This document shows, piece by piece, positions 10,792 to 18,349 of a stretch of DNA of 52,868 bases. The notes beneath the pieces are model-generated. The model searched no databases and was not told the origin of the DNA. It saw nothing but the letters and a program-made list of their open reading frames with translations. The translations under genes were made by a program, and so were the position numbers. The stretch comes from Chara braunii (taxonomy: Eukaryota; Streptophyta; Charophyceae; Charales; Characeae): positions 6,189,234 through 6,242,101 of the forward strand of contig BFEA01000010.1 of assembly GCA_003427395.1 (NCBI GenBank), read 5' to 3'. Every line of letters starts with the position of its first letter. Position 1 is the stretch's first letter.

Positions 10792-11087
10792 GCCCGTTAA
10801 ACCATAGGCAGAGAGGGAGAAGAGGACACCAAACGAGGGGTTGTGACAAACTGTTTCTCGCGGAGAACTAACCAATAACTCGTCGGCATATCCGACAAAA
10901 CAGTTTGTCACAGCCCCTCATTTGTTGTCCTCTTCTCCCTCTTTGCCTATAGATATATATATATATATCGTAAATATATATCGTCACAAACAGAACTGGC
11001 CGGTAAACCGTAAGCAGAGAGAGAGAAGAGGACAACAAACGAGGGGCTGTGACAAACTGTTTCGTCGGAGTTTCACCGACTCATCAG
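10777..11087. repeat. Cluster of three copies of a ~90-bp repeat, middle one inverted
   Basis: Copy 1 is plus (10777-10856), copy 2 is inverted (10898-10949) and copy 3 is plus (10983-11064, its ribozyme-core side continuing to 11087). The shared body runs GTAAACCRTARGCAGAGAG...GAGGGGCTGTGACAAACTG. Copies 1 and 2 can pair over 52 bases (10805-10856 with 10898-10949) with four mismatches around a 41-base loop. TA-rich runs flank the units. A fourth copy is at 40556-40640. Confidence 0.85.
11051..11087 (-). ncRNA. Hammerhead-ribozyme core (probable relic)
   Basis: Read on the minus strand from 11087 the order is CUGAUGAG (11087-11080), a four-base helix UCGG (11079-11076), a seven-base loop, CCGA (11068-11065), CGAAAC (11064-11059), then AGUUU and GUC (11058-11051). 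This is the conserved hammerhead core with stem II and a short stem III ending in the GUC cleavage triplet. Stem I is not satisfied: bases before CUGAUGAG do not pair well with those after GUC. It may be a decayed or rearranged ribozyme. Copy 2 of the repeat keeps the stem-II hairpin but has lost both core boxes. Confidence 0.6.
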
Positions 11088-11145
11088 GAGGCTGAATATA
11101 TATATATGTCTTGGCAGGCCTAAGGGGCCCTGAAATACACATGTG

Positions 11146-11950
11146 CCCGCCCTAAGTGAAGGCGGGCCTAACAAATCTCAAGAGGACCATTACCGTCAAT
11201 TTCGTATTTGGGATACAGGCAATTGTGACGCGCCAGTTGGTTGAGGGAAACACAGGCCCGAGCAGCAAAGATATTCCACGACCTTCCAACCCTTCCCTGA
11301 AATGCAGGACCTGGGCCAGAATTGCAGCTTCATACACAGACAGTTGGGAGGCCCAACCGAACGAGGCCCAGCAGCTGCAACAGAGGCACACCCTCCTGGG
11401 GCCTATCGAAAGCTTCTAGACAAAGGCCCAGCCCAGCCAGGCCACCGGGGCAGGCAGACTCTTTCCAAATAGGTAAGAGCTCGCTGCCTCGACGATTATT
11501 CAACTTGCCAATATGTGCGGCAACGCTGCTGGAGCATTGGCTCACTCGCTGCTGTGCGCTAAGGGCAAGGTCCTGCGCGCGTGCAGTCGTGCAAGAAGCA
11601 GAGCGCTGCTGAGGGCAGCGCCTAGCCCAGCCTCCATAGCTGGCTGGGGCTTGGACTATAGAGAGGCGTAGAGGTGGTCTTCGGGTGTACAGAGGAAAGA
11701 TGTGGGTGTAAGTCGAGGGAGAGAGAAGGATGATGATGATGATGATGTGAGCACACATACCTAGTATTGGCAATGGTCTGCACTCGGCGACATCTTCAAG
11801 TACTTCGTGGGGTGCTGATGTCAACAGTTGCATTGTCAATTAGCAGGCAGATAGTAGTTGTGTAGGAAGTAGGCGCCGAGCGCCAAGTAGGGAGAAGGGC
11901 CTGGACACTTACATTGGTGGTGGCGAGAGCAAGCTCTCATTGACATAGGG
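11146..11950 (+). repeat. Truncated LTR of the E2/E4 family, plus orientation
   Basis: The segment matches the reverse complement of the E2 and E4 LTRs. GTGCCCGCCCTAAGTGAAGG and CGCCAGTTGGTT correspond to the right part of LTR A. AATTGACAATGCA, CTCACATCATCATC and CCCACATCTT of the E2 LTR appear inverted at about 11690-11845. GGTGGTGGCGAGAGCAAG...CATTGACAT closes the match near 11950. Both TG/CA ends are missing, and no PBS or internal region is attached. Confidence 0.72.
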
Positions 11951-12321
11951 TCTACTTTCTTTCTCTCTCTCTCACAGTTTTGCAGTTTTCGTGAAGGGTC
12001 TACTGCATTCGCTTTTCAGTACACCTGCACTTCCTCCTTTACTTTTTGTTCTCATTTTCGCGCCTCTGACTTTTCTTCGAGGGTGTTAGGGTGCAGGGTA
12101 CAAACCAAGTTTACTGCATTCTTCTTTCACTGTCTTGCAGTTTTAGTGTGTGGTCAGTACTCATAACGTTCGGGTAGCGAAGCTTACACTTGTTCAATAG
12201 TTCGTCGTGGCTTTCCTCCCTGTACCTTTCCACTCGAATTCAGAGAGTTGCCAGCTCTCTTTTTAAGGTGCAAGAGTCTACTGAGCATCGCAGCATAGGC
12301 AGGCCTTGCACCCAGTTTCAA
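11951..12321. other. No gene seen; pyrimidine-rich
   Basis: CT-rich text with two similar phrases (AGGGTCTACT, TTTTGCAGTTTT). A related phrase CTTTTCAG..CACCTGCAC at about 12014 recurs near 12708, on the other side of the AT-rich island. Confidence 0.45.
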
Positions 12322-12495
12322 ATGTTGTCCATTTTAATTGCTAATAATGCAGGAATGCTACATCATACTTCAGGAGGGAATTTTACAACTCCTCTTGTAG
12401 TGCGTGGTCCTGGAGGAGTAGGAAGACAATTAGGTGCTGAACATTCTCAAAGATTAGAATCTTATTTTCAATCAGTGCCAAGACTTGAGTTCTAG
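12322..12495 (+). pseudogene. Fragment of plastid-type pyruvate dehydrogenase E1 beta
   Basis: The plus-strand reading contains [35 protein letters not shown] and LESYFQSVP. These are the core of the plastid/cyanobacterial-type E1-beta subunit of pyruvate dehydrogenase, which with E1-alpha decarboxylates pyruvate to feed acetyl-CoA synthesis. About 50 of some 330 residues are present. The match begins near IANN (12337) and stops after SVP (about 12483), where a stop follows. Codons end mostly in A or T, unlike the GC-richer surroundings. It is either a piece of plastid DNA moved to the nucleus or a lone exon of a nuclear gene; no further E1-beta sequence was seen nearby. Confidence 0.8.
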
Positions 12496-12690
12496 TTATT
12501 TCTCATAAAATATAGAATATTCTAAGTCATTTCTTGCATTGTTTTTTTTTTTAGTCTTTTAATTAATATCAATATCATTTTATATTATATGATTATTCTT
12601 TATATCATTATTATATGATAATCTAATAAAATATTCAATTTCTTCTTATTTTAAATAGACTATAATGAATACATACTATAATGAAGGGTC
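12496..12690. other. AT-rich island following the E1-beta fragment
   Basis: Very AT-rich sequence (a T run at about 12542-12551, TTATATTATATGATT, ATTATATGATAATC), in contrast to both sides. Together with the A/T-ending codons upstream it looks like organellar intergenic DNA or an organellar-type intron. No tRNA or other gene was recognised in it. Confidence 0.6.
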
Positions 12691-12733
12691 TCCCACTTTT
12701 GTACACTCTTTTCAGCGCACCTGCACCTTTTTG

Positions 12734-13054
12734 TTAAGCTGCAAGGTACGTCTGAGTACGACCCTCACGACAGATAGGACAACTATCATAAGGATGCGGG
12801 CGATGGTAGCAGCCCTCCCACCAATCTATAGGACGAAGACGATTCAGGCAAGCAACCTCGTCACGACAGGGGCCAGGACAGCTGGAATCAGACATACCTC
12901 TGAAGCATGCACGGCAGAGGGCATGCCGGTTGCAGGCCATGACGATTGTGGGGCATTCACCATCACAGTCAAGTGCACATTCGCTATAGCGCTCGCAGGC
13001 ACAGATTAGCCAGACTGCATCTGGATGTGGAGGACATCCAGAATCCGGATACAA
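12734..13054 (-). CDS. Cysteine-rich, RING-like module
   Basis: A 106-residue minus-strand reading has ordered Cys/His pairs: CACERYSEC, CDGEC, ACNRHALCRAC, CPGPC and, at the end, CPICRE. The middle group (C-x2-H-x2-C-x2-C) and final CPIC recall a RING or related zinc finger, although the first pair and spacing are not canonical. The frame is the same as that of the Josephin-like reading at 13559-14083, but stops and a proline/valine repeat lie between. It may be the last exon of the same gene. The function is unknown; ubiquitin-related zinc binding is inference only. Confidence 0.4.
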   Translation of the reverse strand: MYPDSGCPPHPDAVWLICACERYSECALDCDGECPTIVMACNRHALCRACFRGMSDSSCPGPCRDEVACLNRLRPIDWWEGCYHRPHPYDSCPICREGRTQTYLAA

Positions 13055-13179
13055 GTGGCATCCCTGCAGACAGCGGGCCCAGAAAATAATATGGTTGTAG
13101 TGACGTCAACAAAGTCAATGCTTCCACAGCCAAGTGCAACTGTGTCAGTGGCCGCACAAAGGAGGATGTCAAAAAGAGT

Positions 13180-13558
13180 TAGTGCAGTGTGGAGGTAGGC
13201 ACGGAGACGGGCATGGAGGTAGGCACGAAGACAGGCATGGAGACAGGTGCGGAGGCAGGTGCAGAGGCAGGCACAGAGACGGGCGCAGAGGCAGGCACGG
13301 AAGTACACGAGGCACCCATAGGGTCAATAACTAGGAGACAGACACAGAAACAGGCACAGAGACAGGTGAGGAGGCAGGCACTGAGACGGGCGCAGAGGCA
13401 GACACGGAAGTACACGAGGTACCCATATGGTCAATAACCTGGAAGGAGACAGACACAGAAACAGGCACGTAGGCAGGTGCGGAGGCAGGCACAGAGACGG
13501 GAGCAGAGGCAGACACGGACGTACACGAGATACGAATGGGGTCAATAACCTGGAACAA
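13180..13558 (-). repeat. Pro-Val-Ser-coding minisatellite, three ~111-bp units
   Basis: Units of about 12 bases (GAGGCAGGCACA-like on the plus strand) make three higher-order repeats, each closed by a GTCAATAACCTGG-like phrase near 13323, 13430 and 13541. The minus strand reads VIDPMG-SCTSV followed by ASAPVSVPASAP-type text. Two unit edges read CCAG before GTTATTGAC, similar to a 3' splice site, so the units could be duplicated exon pieces. An in-frame stop separates the first unit from the upstream domain. Confidence 0.8.
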
Positions 13559-14083
13559 TTACAAATTAGGGTAATTACACATGAGATCACAAATGGCAGT
13601 AATAGTGTGAACCATAGCACCGCCATTCCATAATTCCCAAGTACCAGAGGCGTGGACAAGAGTGGTGTAGTGGCCAGGAGTATGTAGAATATAGGCACAA
13701 ACGTGCGAACACTGGTCTGGGTTGCCACCCGAAAGGCTATGCTGCATATCAAGCTGGGGCCTTATCAATGCAGTCTCCACAACAGAGTCATTGAATCCCC
13801 GATGTCGAGTGTAGTTACTATCGTGTGGTCGATGTTGAGTTGGGTTATTGCCATATAACTCACGCTCCTGAGCATCAAGATCGGGCGCAACGGCTAAGAA
13901 ATCAGGGTGAGTATACGGTTCCCGACGAGTCGCCTGTGGGCAGATGTTAGTAGCAGCGAGGCCACACAGATTCGGTGGAGGGCGCTCAGGCAGATTTTCC
14001 ACAGCATCCCCTACAGTCCCCTTGCCAAGTTCATGCTCAGATTGTCCCTCACCATCATCCCTCCTATTTTGTGCTTCTTGCAC
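13559..14083 (-). CDS. Josephin-like cysteine protease domain (putative deubiquitinase fold)
   Basis: The 174-residue minus-strand reading carries, in order: NLCGLAATN with a candidate catalytic Cys40; DFLAVAPDLDAQEREL, like the Josephin helix ending in LDEEER; GFNDSVVETAL, like the GxFSIQVIxxAL segment; GHYTTLV with candidate His138; and WELWNGG with candidate Asn153. In ataxin-3 the triad is Cys14, His119, Asn134, so the His-Asn spacing of 15 is identical and the Cys-His spacing (98 versus 105) is close. The oxyanion Gln five residues before the Cys is a Pro here. The first residues (GEGQSEHELGKG) are low in information and the start is not secure. A TAA follows at 13559. Josephin proteins remove ubiquitin; activity here is unproven. 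Confidence 0.55.
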   Translation of the reverse strand: MQEAQNRRDDGEGQSEHELGKGTVGDAVENLPERPPPNLCGLAATNICPQATRREPYTHPDFLAVAPDLDAQERELYGNNPTQHRPHDSNYTRHRGFNDSVVETALIRPQLDMQHSLSGGNPDQCSHVCAYILHTPGHYTTLVHASGTWELWNGGAMVHTITAICDLMCNYPNL

Positions 14084-14445
14084 AGCGGAAAGGTTTGCAG
14101 TCGAAGAGTGTCGTAGTCATGGCACAAATGTTGGGCAGTGCAAAGGAGCAATTCATTTGGTAGTGTCGCAGTCGCCCATAAAATTAAGAAAGCCATCATT
14201 AAGGCGGTGTCGGCCCGAATACCCTTACAAGGGTATTTGGGCACATATTTGCAACTTATAGGAAGAACGTGCCTGGCGATATCTAGGGGCGCGTCCGATT
14301 TGTGTTGATTAGAGAGTGTGTCAGCGTGCACTTCATGGGCGCGCATTAGCTTGACCGAACACTGATCAAGGACGATTGTGAGACTCCGGTGGAACAAGTG
14401 AGTGCTAGGCCAGAATGTCTGAGGCAGTCGCAGCCTCGCACGCAC
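14011..14445 (-). CDS. Cys/His-containing reading upstream of the Josephin-like domain
   Basis: A 144-residue minus-strand reading in a different frame overlaps the start of the Josephin-like reading. It has LLLCTAQHLCHDY and FPLCKKHKIGG near its end, a possible zinc site (C-x5-C-H ... C-x2-H). The rest (for example RAHEVHADTLSNQHKSDAP) is not recognised. It could be the exon or the frameshifted continuation before the protease domain. No family was assigned. Confidence 0.35.
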   Translation of the reverse strand: MRARLRLPQTFWPSTHLFHRSLTIVLDQCSVKLMRAHEVHADTLSNQHKSDAPLDIARHVLPISCKYVPKYPCKGIRADTALMMAFLILWATATLPNELLLCTAQHLCHDYDTLRLQTFPLCKKHKIGGMMVRDNLSMNLARGL

Positions 14446-14572
14446 GGACGGAGTTACGGACGGCGAAGAGTTGGCCAGGTGAGACGGTGACTAGAGGAAA
14501 ACGTTGCCCGACTTGTTGAAAACCAGCATTTTGGGGCCGCGCTGTGTAACGTTACGCAAAGCACTAGGTTGA

Positions 14573-14791
14573 CTAAGCGCCATCGGCCGTAGAGGCTACC
14601 AACGAGGCTGCATAAGGCGAACGTGAACTAACGCGGAGGCCAGGGTCCTTTGGCAACGAGGTAGTGAAGGGGCAGTCTCCTTGACGCATGCGGCAGAAAT
14701 AAGGACTTCGGCCTTCGGACACAGCATGGTAGGGGTTACTAGCGTGACAAAGCAAGCAAGATCCAGCCCCTAACAGCATGTGCGCACGCAC
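14573..14791 (-). CDS. Short Cys-rich reading, possible N-terminal exon
   Basis: A 72-residue minus-strand reading starts with MRAHMLLGAGSCLLCHASN and contains YFCRMRQGDCPFTTS, two CxxC-like pairs that could bind one zinc. It lies on the same strand and directly upstream of the two readings above. Not recognised; the link to them is by position only. Confidence 0.25.
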   Translation of the reverse strand: MRAHMLLGAGSCLLCHASNPYHAVSEGRSPYFCRMRQGDCPFTTSLPKDPGLRVSSRSPYAASLVASTADGA

Positions 14792-15017
14792 GAGGCCTTG
14801 GGATTGGAGGGGAAGTCAAGCAGCAGCCTTAACACTGCTGCCGCAGGCCCAAGCTAGCCACAATTACCACCTATATACAGGTTGGCACACAGCCAACCCA
14901 AGCTTGGGCTTAGCCATATTGGTTACACCATTAAACTTTCACCAGGCGGATCCCGGGATCGAGGCCAGCAGTCTGCAGCAGAGGAGCAGAGGAGCACAGT
15001 TTGAAGAAAACTGAGGG

Positions 15018-15076
15018 GTCCCGCGGGACTATCCCCCTTAGTTTTGCTGGGGGGGGAATCCAACCACGGGCCCGTG
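15018..15076. repeat. Two perfect 12-bp palindromes
   Basis: GTCCCGCGGGAC at 15018-15029 and CACGGGCCCGTG at 15065-15076 are each perfect palindromes, 36 bases apart, in a GC-rich stretch. Their role is unknown. Confidence 0.8.
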
Positions 15077-15395
15077 AGGTACGGCCGAGGCCCAAGTACC
15101 AACGGCCTCTCCCCTACTCCGTTTCCTCCTAAAGTTCTCTGCTTTTCTTTTTGTTTCTATTAACTTTGTTATCTTTATTTTTATATTTTTATTTTTTATT
15201 TTCTCCCGTTATGGGACTTAGTCCTGGGCCAACCTTAGGACCAGCTGTGAAGACTCAGGAATCTTGCTCAGTAGATGCACCCACAAACTGTTGAAATACA
15301 GACCCGTGTTCGGATCCGGACGACGGAGTTTGAGCTCTGAATTACCCGAGCCCGGTCAGCTTATGATGGTATTCCCGGGTCTGTGCTCGCTGATT

Positions 15396-15462
15396 GTCCT
15401 TCGGGACATCCGTTAAGATTGGGATGATACAGAGAAGACTAGCATGACCCCAGCGCAAGGCG
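15396..15462 (+). pseudogene. U6 snRNA-like sequence
   Basis: The run GTCCTTCGGGACATCCG, then GATACAGAGAAGA, TAGCATGACCCC and GCGCAAGG follows U6 snRNA from its 5' stem-loop through the ACAGAGA box, the AGC triad and the internal stem-loop. The 3' third (the part after GCGCAAGG) does not match, and no T-run terminator or snRNA promoter element was seen. U6 is the catalytic RNA of the spliceosome; this is most likely a truncated retro-copy. Confidence 0.8.
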
Positions 15463-16318
15463 GGTTCCCATAAATAGAGAGGTCGGGCTCTCTCTTTGCT
15501 GGCTGAATGGTGAATGCCGTCCGGAAGGGTGAGGGAGCGCAAACTACTCGGAGGGTGAGAGTATAGGAGGAGAGAGAGGAAGGATTAGAGAGGAGGGAGA
15601 TGGCACAGGAAAGTACAGCGCCACTAGAAAGGAAGCAGTCGGGACAATAATAAAAGAGCAATGAACCTCGACGCGGTTCCGCGCCAGGTACGTTCGAAGG
15701 AGAGAGGAAAAGACAACGAAACTATGGCGGAGAAGAAGGCTACGGCGTGCTCGCGTCTTAACGGAATCTGGCAGGGGAAGGTGATGACCTGAGGTTCTGA
15801 GGCAGAGCGAACCAGGTGGGGCTGTTAGACTGAGGAAAGAGCTAGTGGAAAGGGGAGGAAGGTAAGAGGAAAAGTGCGCGGAGGTGACGGGGTGTTGGAT
15901 ATGGCCACGTGGAAGAAGGCAGATCTCGGTCGTCCCTCAATGAAAATGGGCGAATGAGGACTTGAAATGGGGGTTTCAAGCCGTTCTGCACTCATTGGTC
16001 ACGACATAATTTCGATCTAGGGAGCAGCCTGTGTGGTTTAAGCTGCAGGGGCTGCGCGGTGGCTAGGAGGGAGTATTTGGAAGATGATAATGTATCCCCC
16101 TTGTTTTAACGAAAAATTCATTCGGAATTTTTGTATATCCACCAGGTAGTAGGTTGATGACTTAAGTGATTGTACTGGCTGCCTCCACCTGTTGCAAACT
16201 GGGGTGAGTTCGCGACGGGATCACCGCTGCAATCATTTCCTGACTTGTGGTCTTCACCCCGTGATTTCAAATGAACCTGGGCATGTGAACGACCAGGTGC
16301 GTCTGTATGCTAGGAGCC
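15463..16318. other. No gene seen
   Basis: No reading frame of interest and no RNA gene recognised. Purine-rich runs (for example GGAGGAGAGAGAGGAAGG near 15566) are the only notable composition. Confidence 0.5.
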
Positions 16319-16320
16319 GC

Positions 16321-16340
16321 AGAGAGAGAGAGAGAGCGAG

Positions 16341-16372
<32 letters not shown>
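16321..16372. repeat. GA microsatellite
   Basis: A run of GA dinucleotides about 52 bases long, interrupted by two GC steps. Confidence 0.95.
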
Positions 16373-16374
<2 letters not shown>

Positions 16375-16568
16375 CACCTCGGTATGGGGAGCGCCAGACC
16401 TCGGCGCGGGATGAACCGAAAGATGAACTAAGGTGCCATGTTGTCTGCGTGGTGATCTTCTTCGCCGTCGCCGGGGAGTGCTCATTATCGTGGTCGAGTC
16501 AATGACTCTGATTGTGCTCTTTGGTCTTGCTCGCGGGATCGTGTTACTTTGTCTATGAGCTCACTAGG

Positions 16569-16785
16569 CATACCCTTAAGTTAGGGCAGTCTAGTTTATG
16601 CTCCATGTCGTCAATTAAGCAGAAGCCAGGCGTACCCTTAAGTTAGGGCGGTCTGGTCATATGTTTTATGACTAGAGTTCATGTGGTGTTCGTCATACCC
16701 TTAAGTTAGGGCAGTCCGGTTGTGCGTGCATTTACCTATTTACTTAGGCAGGTTAGACATACCCTTAAGCTAGGGCGTTGTCTGA
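16569..16785 (+). repeat. Four-unit array, ~63-bp period, conserved palindromic core
   Basis: CATACCCTTAAGTTAGGGC occurs at 16569, 16631 (CGTACC), 16694 and 16758 (AAGC for AAGT), each followed by a RGTCYGGT-like phrase (weaker in the last copy). Spacings are 62, 63 and 64. The core has CCCT and AGGG arms around TAAGTT, while the sequence between cores is not conserved. Confidence 0.88.
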
Positions 16786-17164
16786 TCCTATGCCATAGAC
16801 AAGGGGGTTACCAAAGGAAAAGAACTCAGTGGCCTAATGAACTATTCAGGTTAAACTTATGTGGGATTGTTAGAGATGTTTGCTTATGCATGCTTGGGGG
16901 CTCTCACTCGGGGGCGTCTTTTCGATAGGCTAGTTGCTTTAGATGCTCGCCGAGTGTTGGAGCCATAAGTAGATCAGATGGATGATGGGAGGGAGAACTT
17001 GGGTTGACCCTGCTAGGAGTTGTGATCAGGGCTAGCCACACTCTCATCTAGAGGTTGTGCGGGCTATCATTGATTCTAAGTCATCGAGCAAGTGCCAAAA
17101 GATAGTCCCAAGTATAGCTTGCTTGTCTTTCTGTCTTTCAGCCTTGTATAAATCTTGACAGCCT

Positions 17165-17312
17165 CCTGTTCCTACAGGAAGCGCTGCTGAAATTTCTGCA
17201 AATCTGAAGGAGTTAGTCATTTTTGGACTCGTAGAAATTCTGAAAAGACACTTTCCCTACGGGAAGCGCTGCCGAAATTTCGGCGAAGTTGAGGAGTTAG
17301 AATATTTTTCAG
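17165..17312 (+). repeat. Two-copy tandem repeat, ~85 bp
   Basis: CCTACAGGAAGCGCTGCTGAAATTTC...GGAGTTAG (from 17173) recurs as CCTACGGGAAGCGCTGCCGAAATTTC...GGAGTTAG (from about 17254). No coding reading. Confidence 0.8.
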
Positions 17313-18349
17313 TTTGGGGCTACTTAGCAGATCTATCCTGGATAGAGGAGATGTTTAGTGGCATGGTACTAGTAGAGGAGCTAGGTTATTCCCTTTTTTT
17401 TTTGCATGAACATAGTAGTGGTTCTTTTTGGCCTGTACTGTGAAGCAGGTTTCCGTATCTCGATTGAAGGCCTGATCTGATCAGCCTGATCCTTCAAAAG
17501 AATCACTTTTCTGTTATCACTTAGAACAGGTCGGTTGCCGATTCGTCGGCTTACGACTCAACTTTCCTATTTCTCCTGCCTCTCAACCTAAGGCCTTGGC
17601 CCTTGCCAGGATTTGTGTGTTTCTTTGGGTTTTCACCCAGTTTCTTTATAAATGGCCATTTCTTAAAGACTGAGTATTTTTGTTGAGGACTGGTGGGGAA
17701 GTGGTTGGGCTTGTGTGCATAAGACAGGGCGTGAGCTGCAGAAGGTTGGAAAGTTGACCCCTTTAGTGTGTGTGATGTTGTTTGAATGTTGTGTATATGA
17801 TTGCAGGTATGCATGAAAGAATCTCGATTGAGTCTTGTCGAGTGATTATGCTTGGGTTCAGATGGGCAAACCACACGACTGTCGTAAGAGCGAACTACCC
17901 CACAACCTTTTGTTTGAGTGAGACTGTTATTTCCCCACCCTGATAATGTGATAATCAAAGTAAGTGTACGCTCGAGTAACCCTTGTAGGGTTGTGCGACC
18001 GCACGCCTACATTCTTCTCTGCTCAAAGATTTTATTTGGTCGGACGTTAGTCCCAAGTCCTAGGCTCAGGGCGCACAGGGCTGACCTACTTACTGCCCCG
18101 GGGAAACAGAAGCGCCGCAAGGACGAGGGTCTGCCCCCGGCAACCCGGTCCGGCGGGGCGTTCATGGTTTCTCCTGCTAACGTCAAATGCCCTTTTTCCT
18201 TTTTTCCCTTGTTGTAGACTATTTTGGTGGAACGATAAAGTTCTGGGCAGAAGGATTAGCGTGTCGTTGGTGATGCGCCAGACAACTCACCACCGCTCCA
18301 AATCCCTTCCTGCCCTAGGGACCATCTCACCCCGCGCCCGGTGGGGCAC
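17313..18349. other. No gene seen
   Basis: No supported gene. The part from about 18090 to 18180 is GC-rich with CCGGCAACCCGGTCCGG-type text, and a T-rich stretch lies at 17390-17402. Confidence 0.45.

Noticed and set aside
16569-16785. Spaced four-unit array as a CRISPR
   Set aside because: The setting is eukaryotic, there are only four units and no cas genes; the resemblance is only regular spacing.
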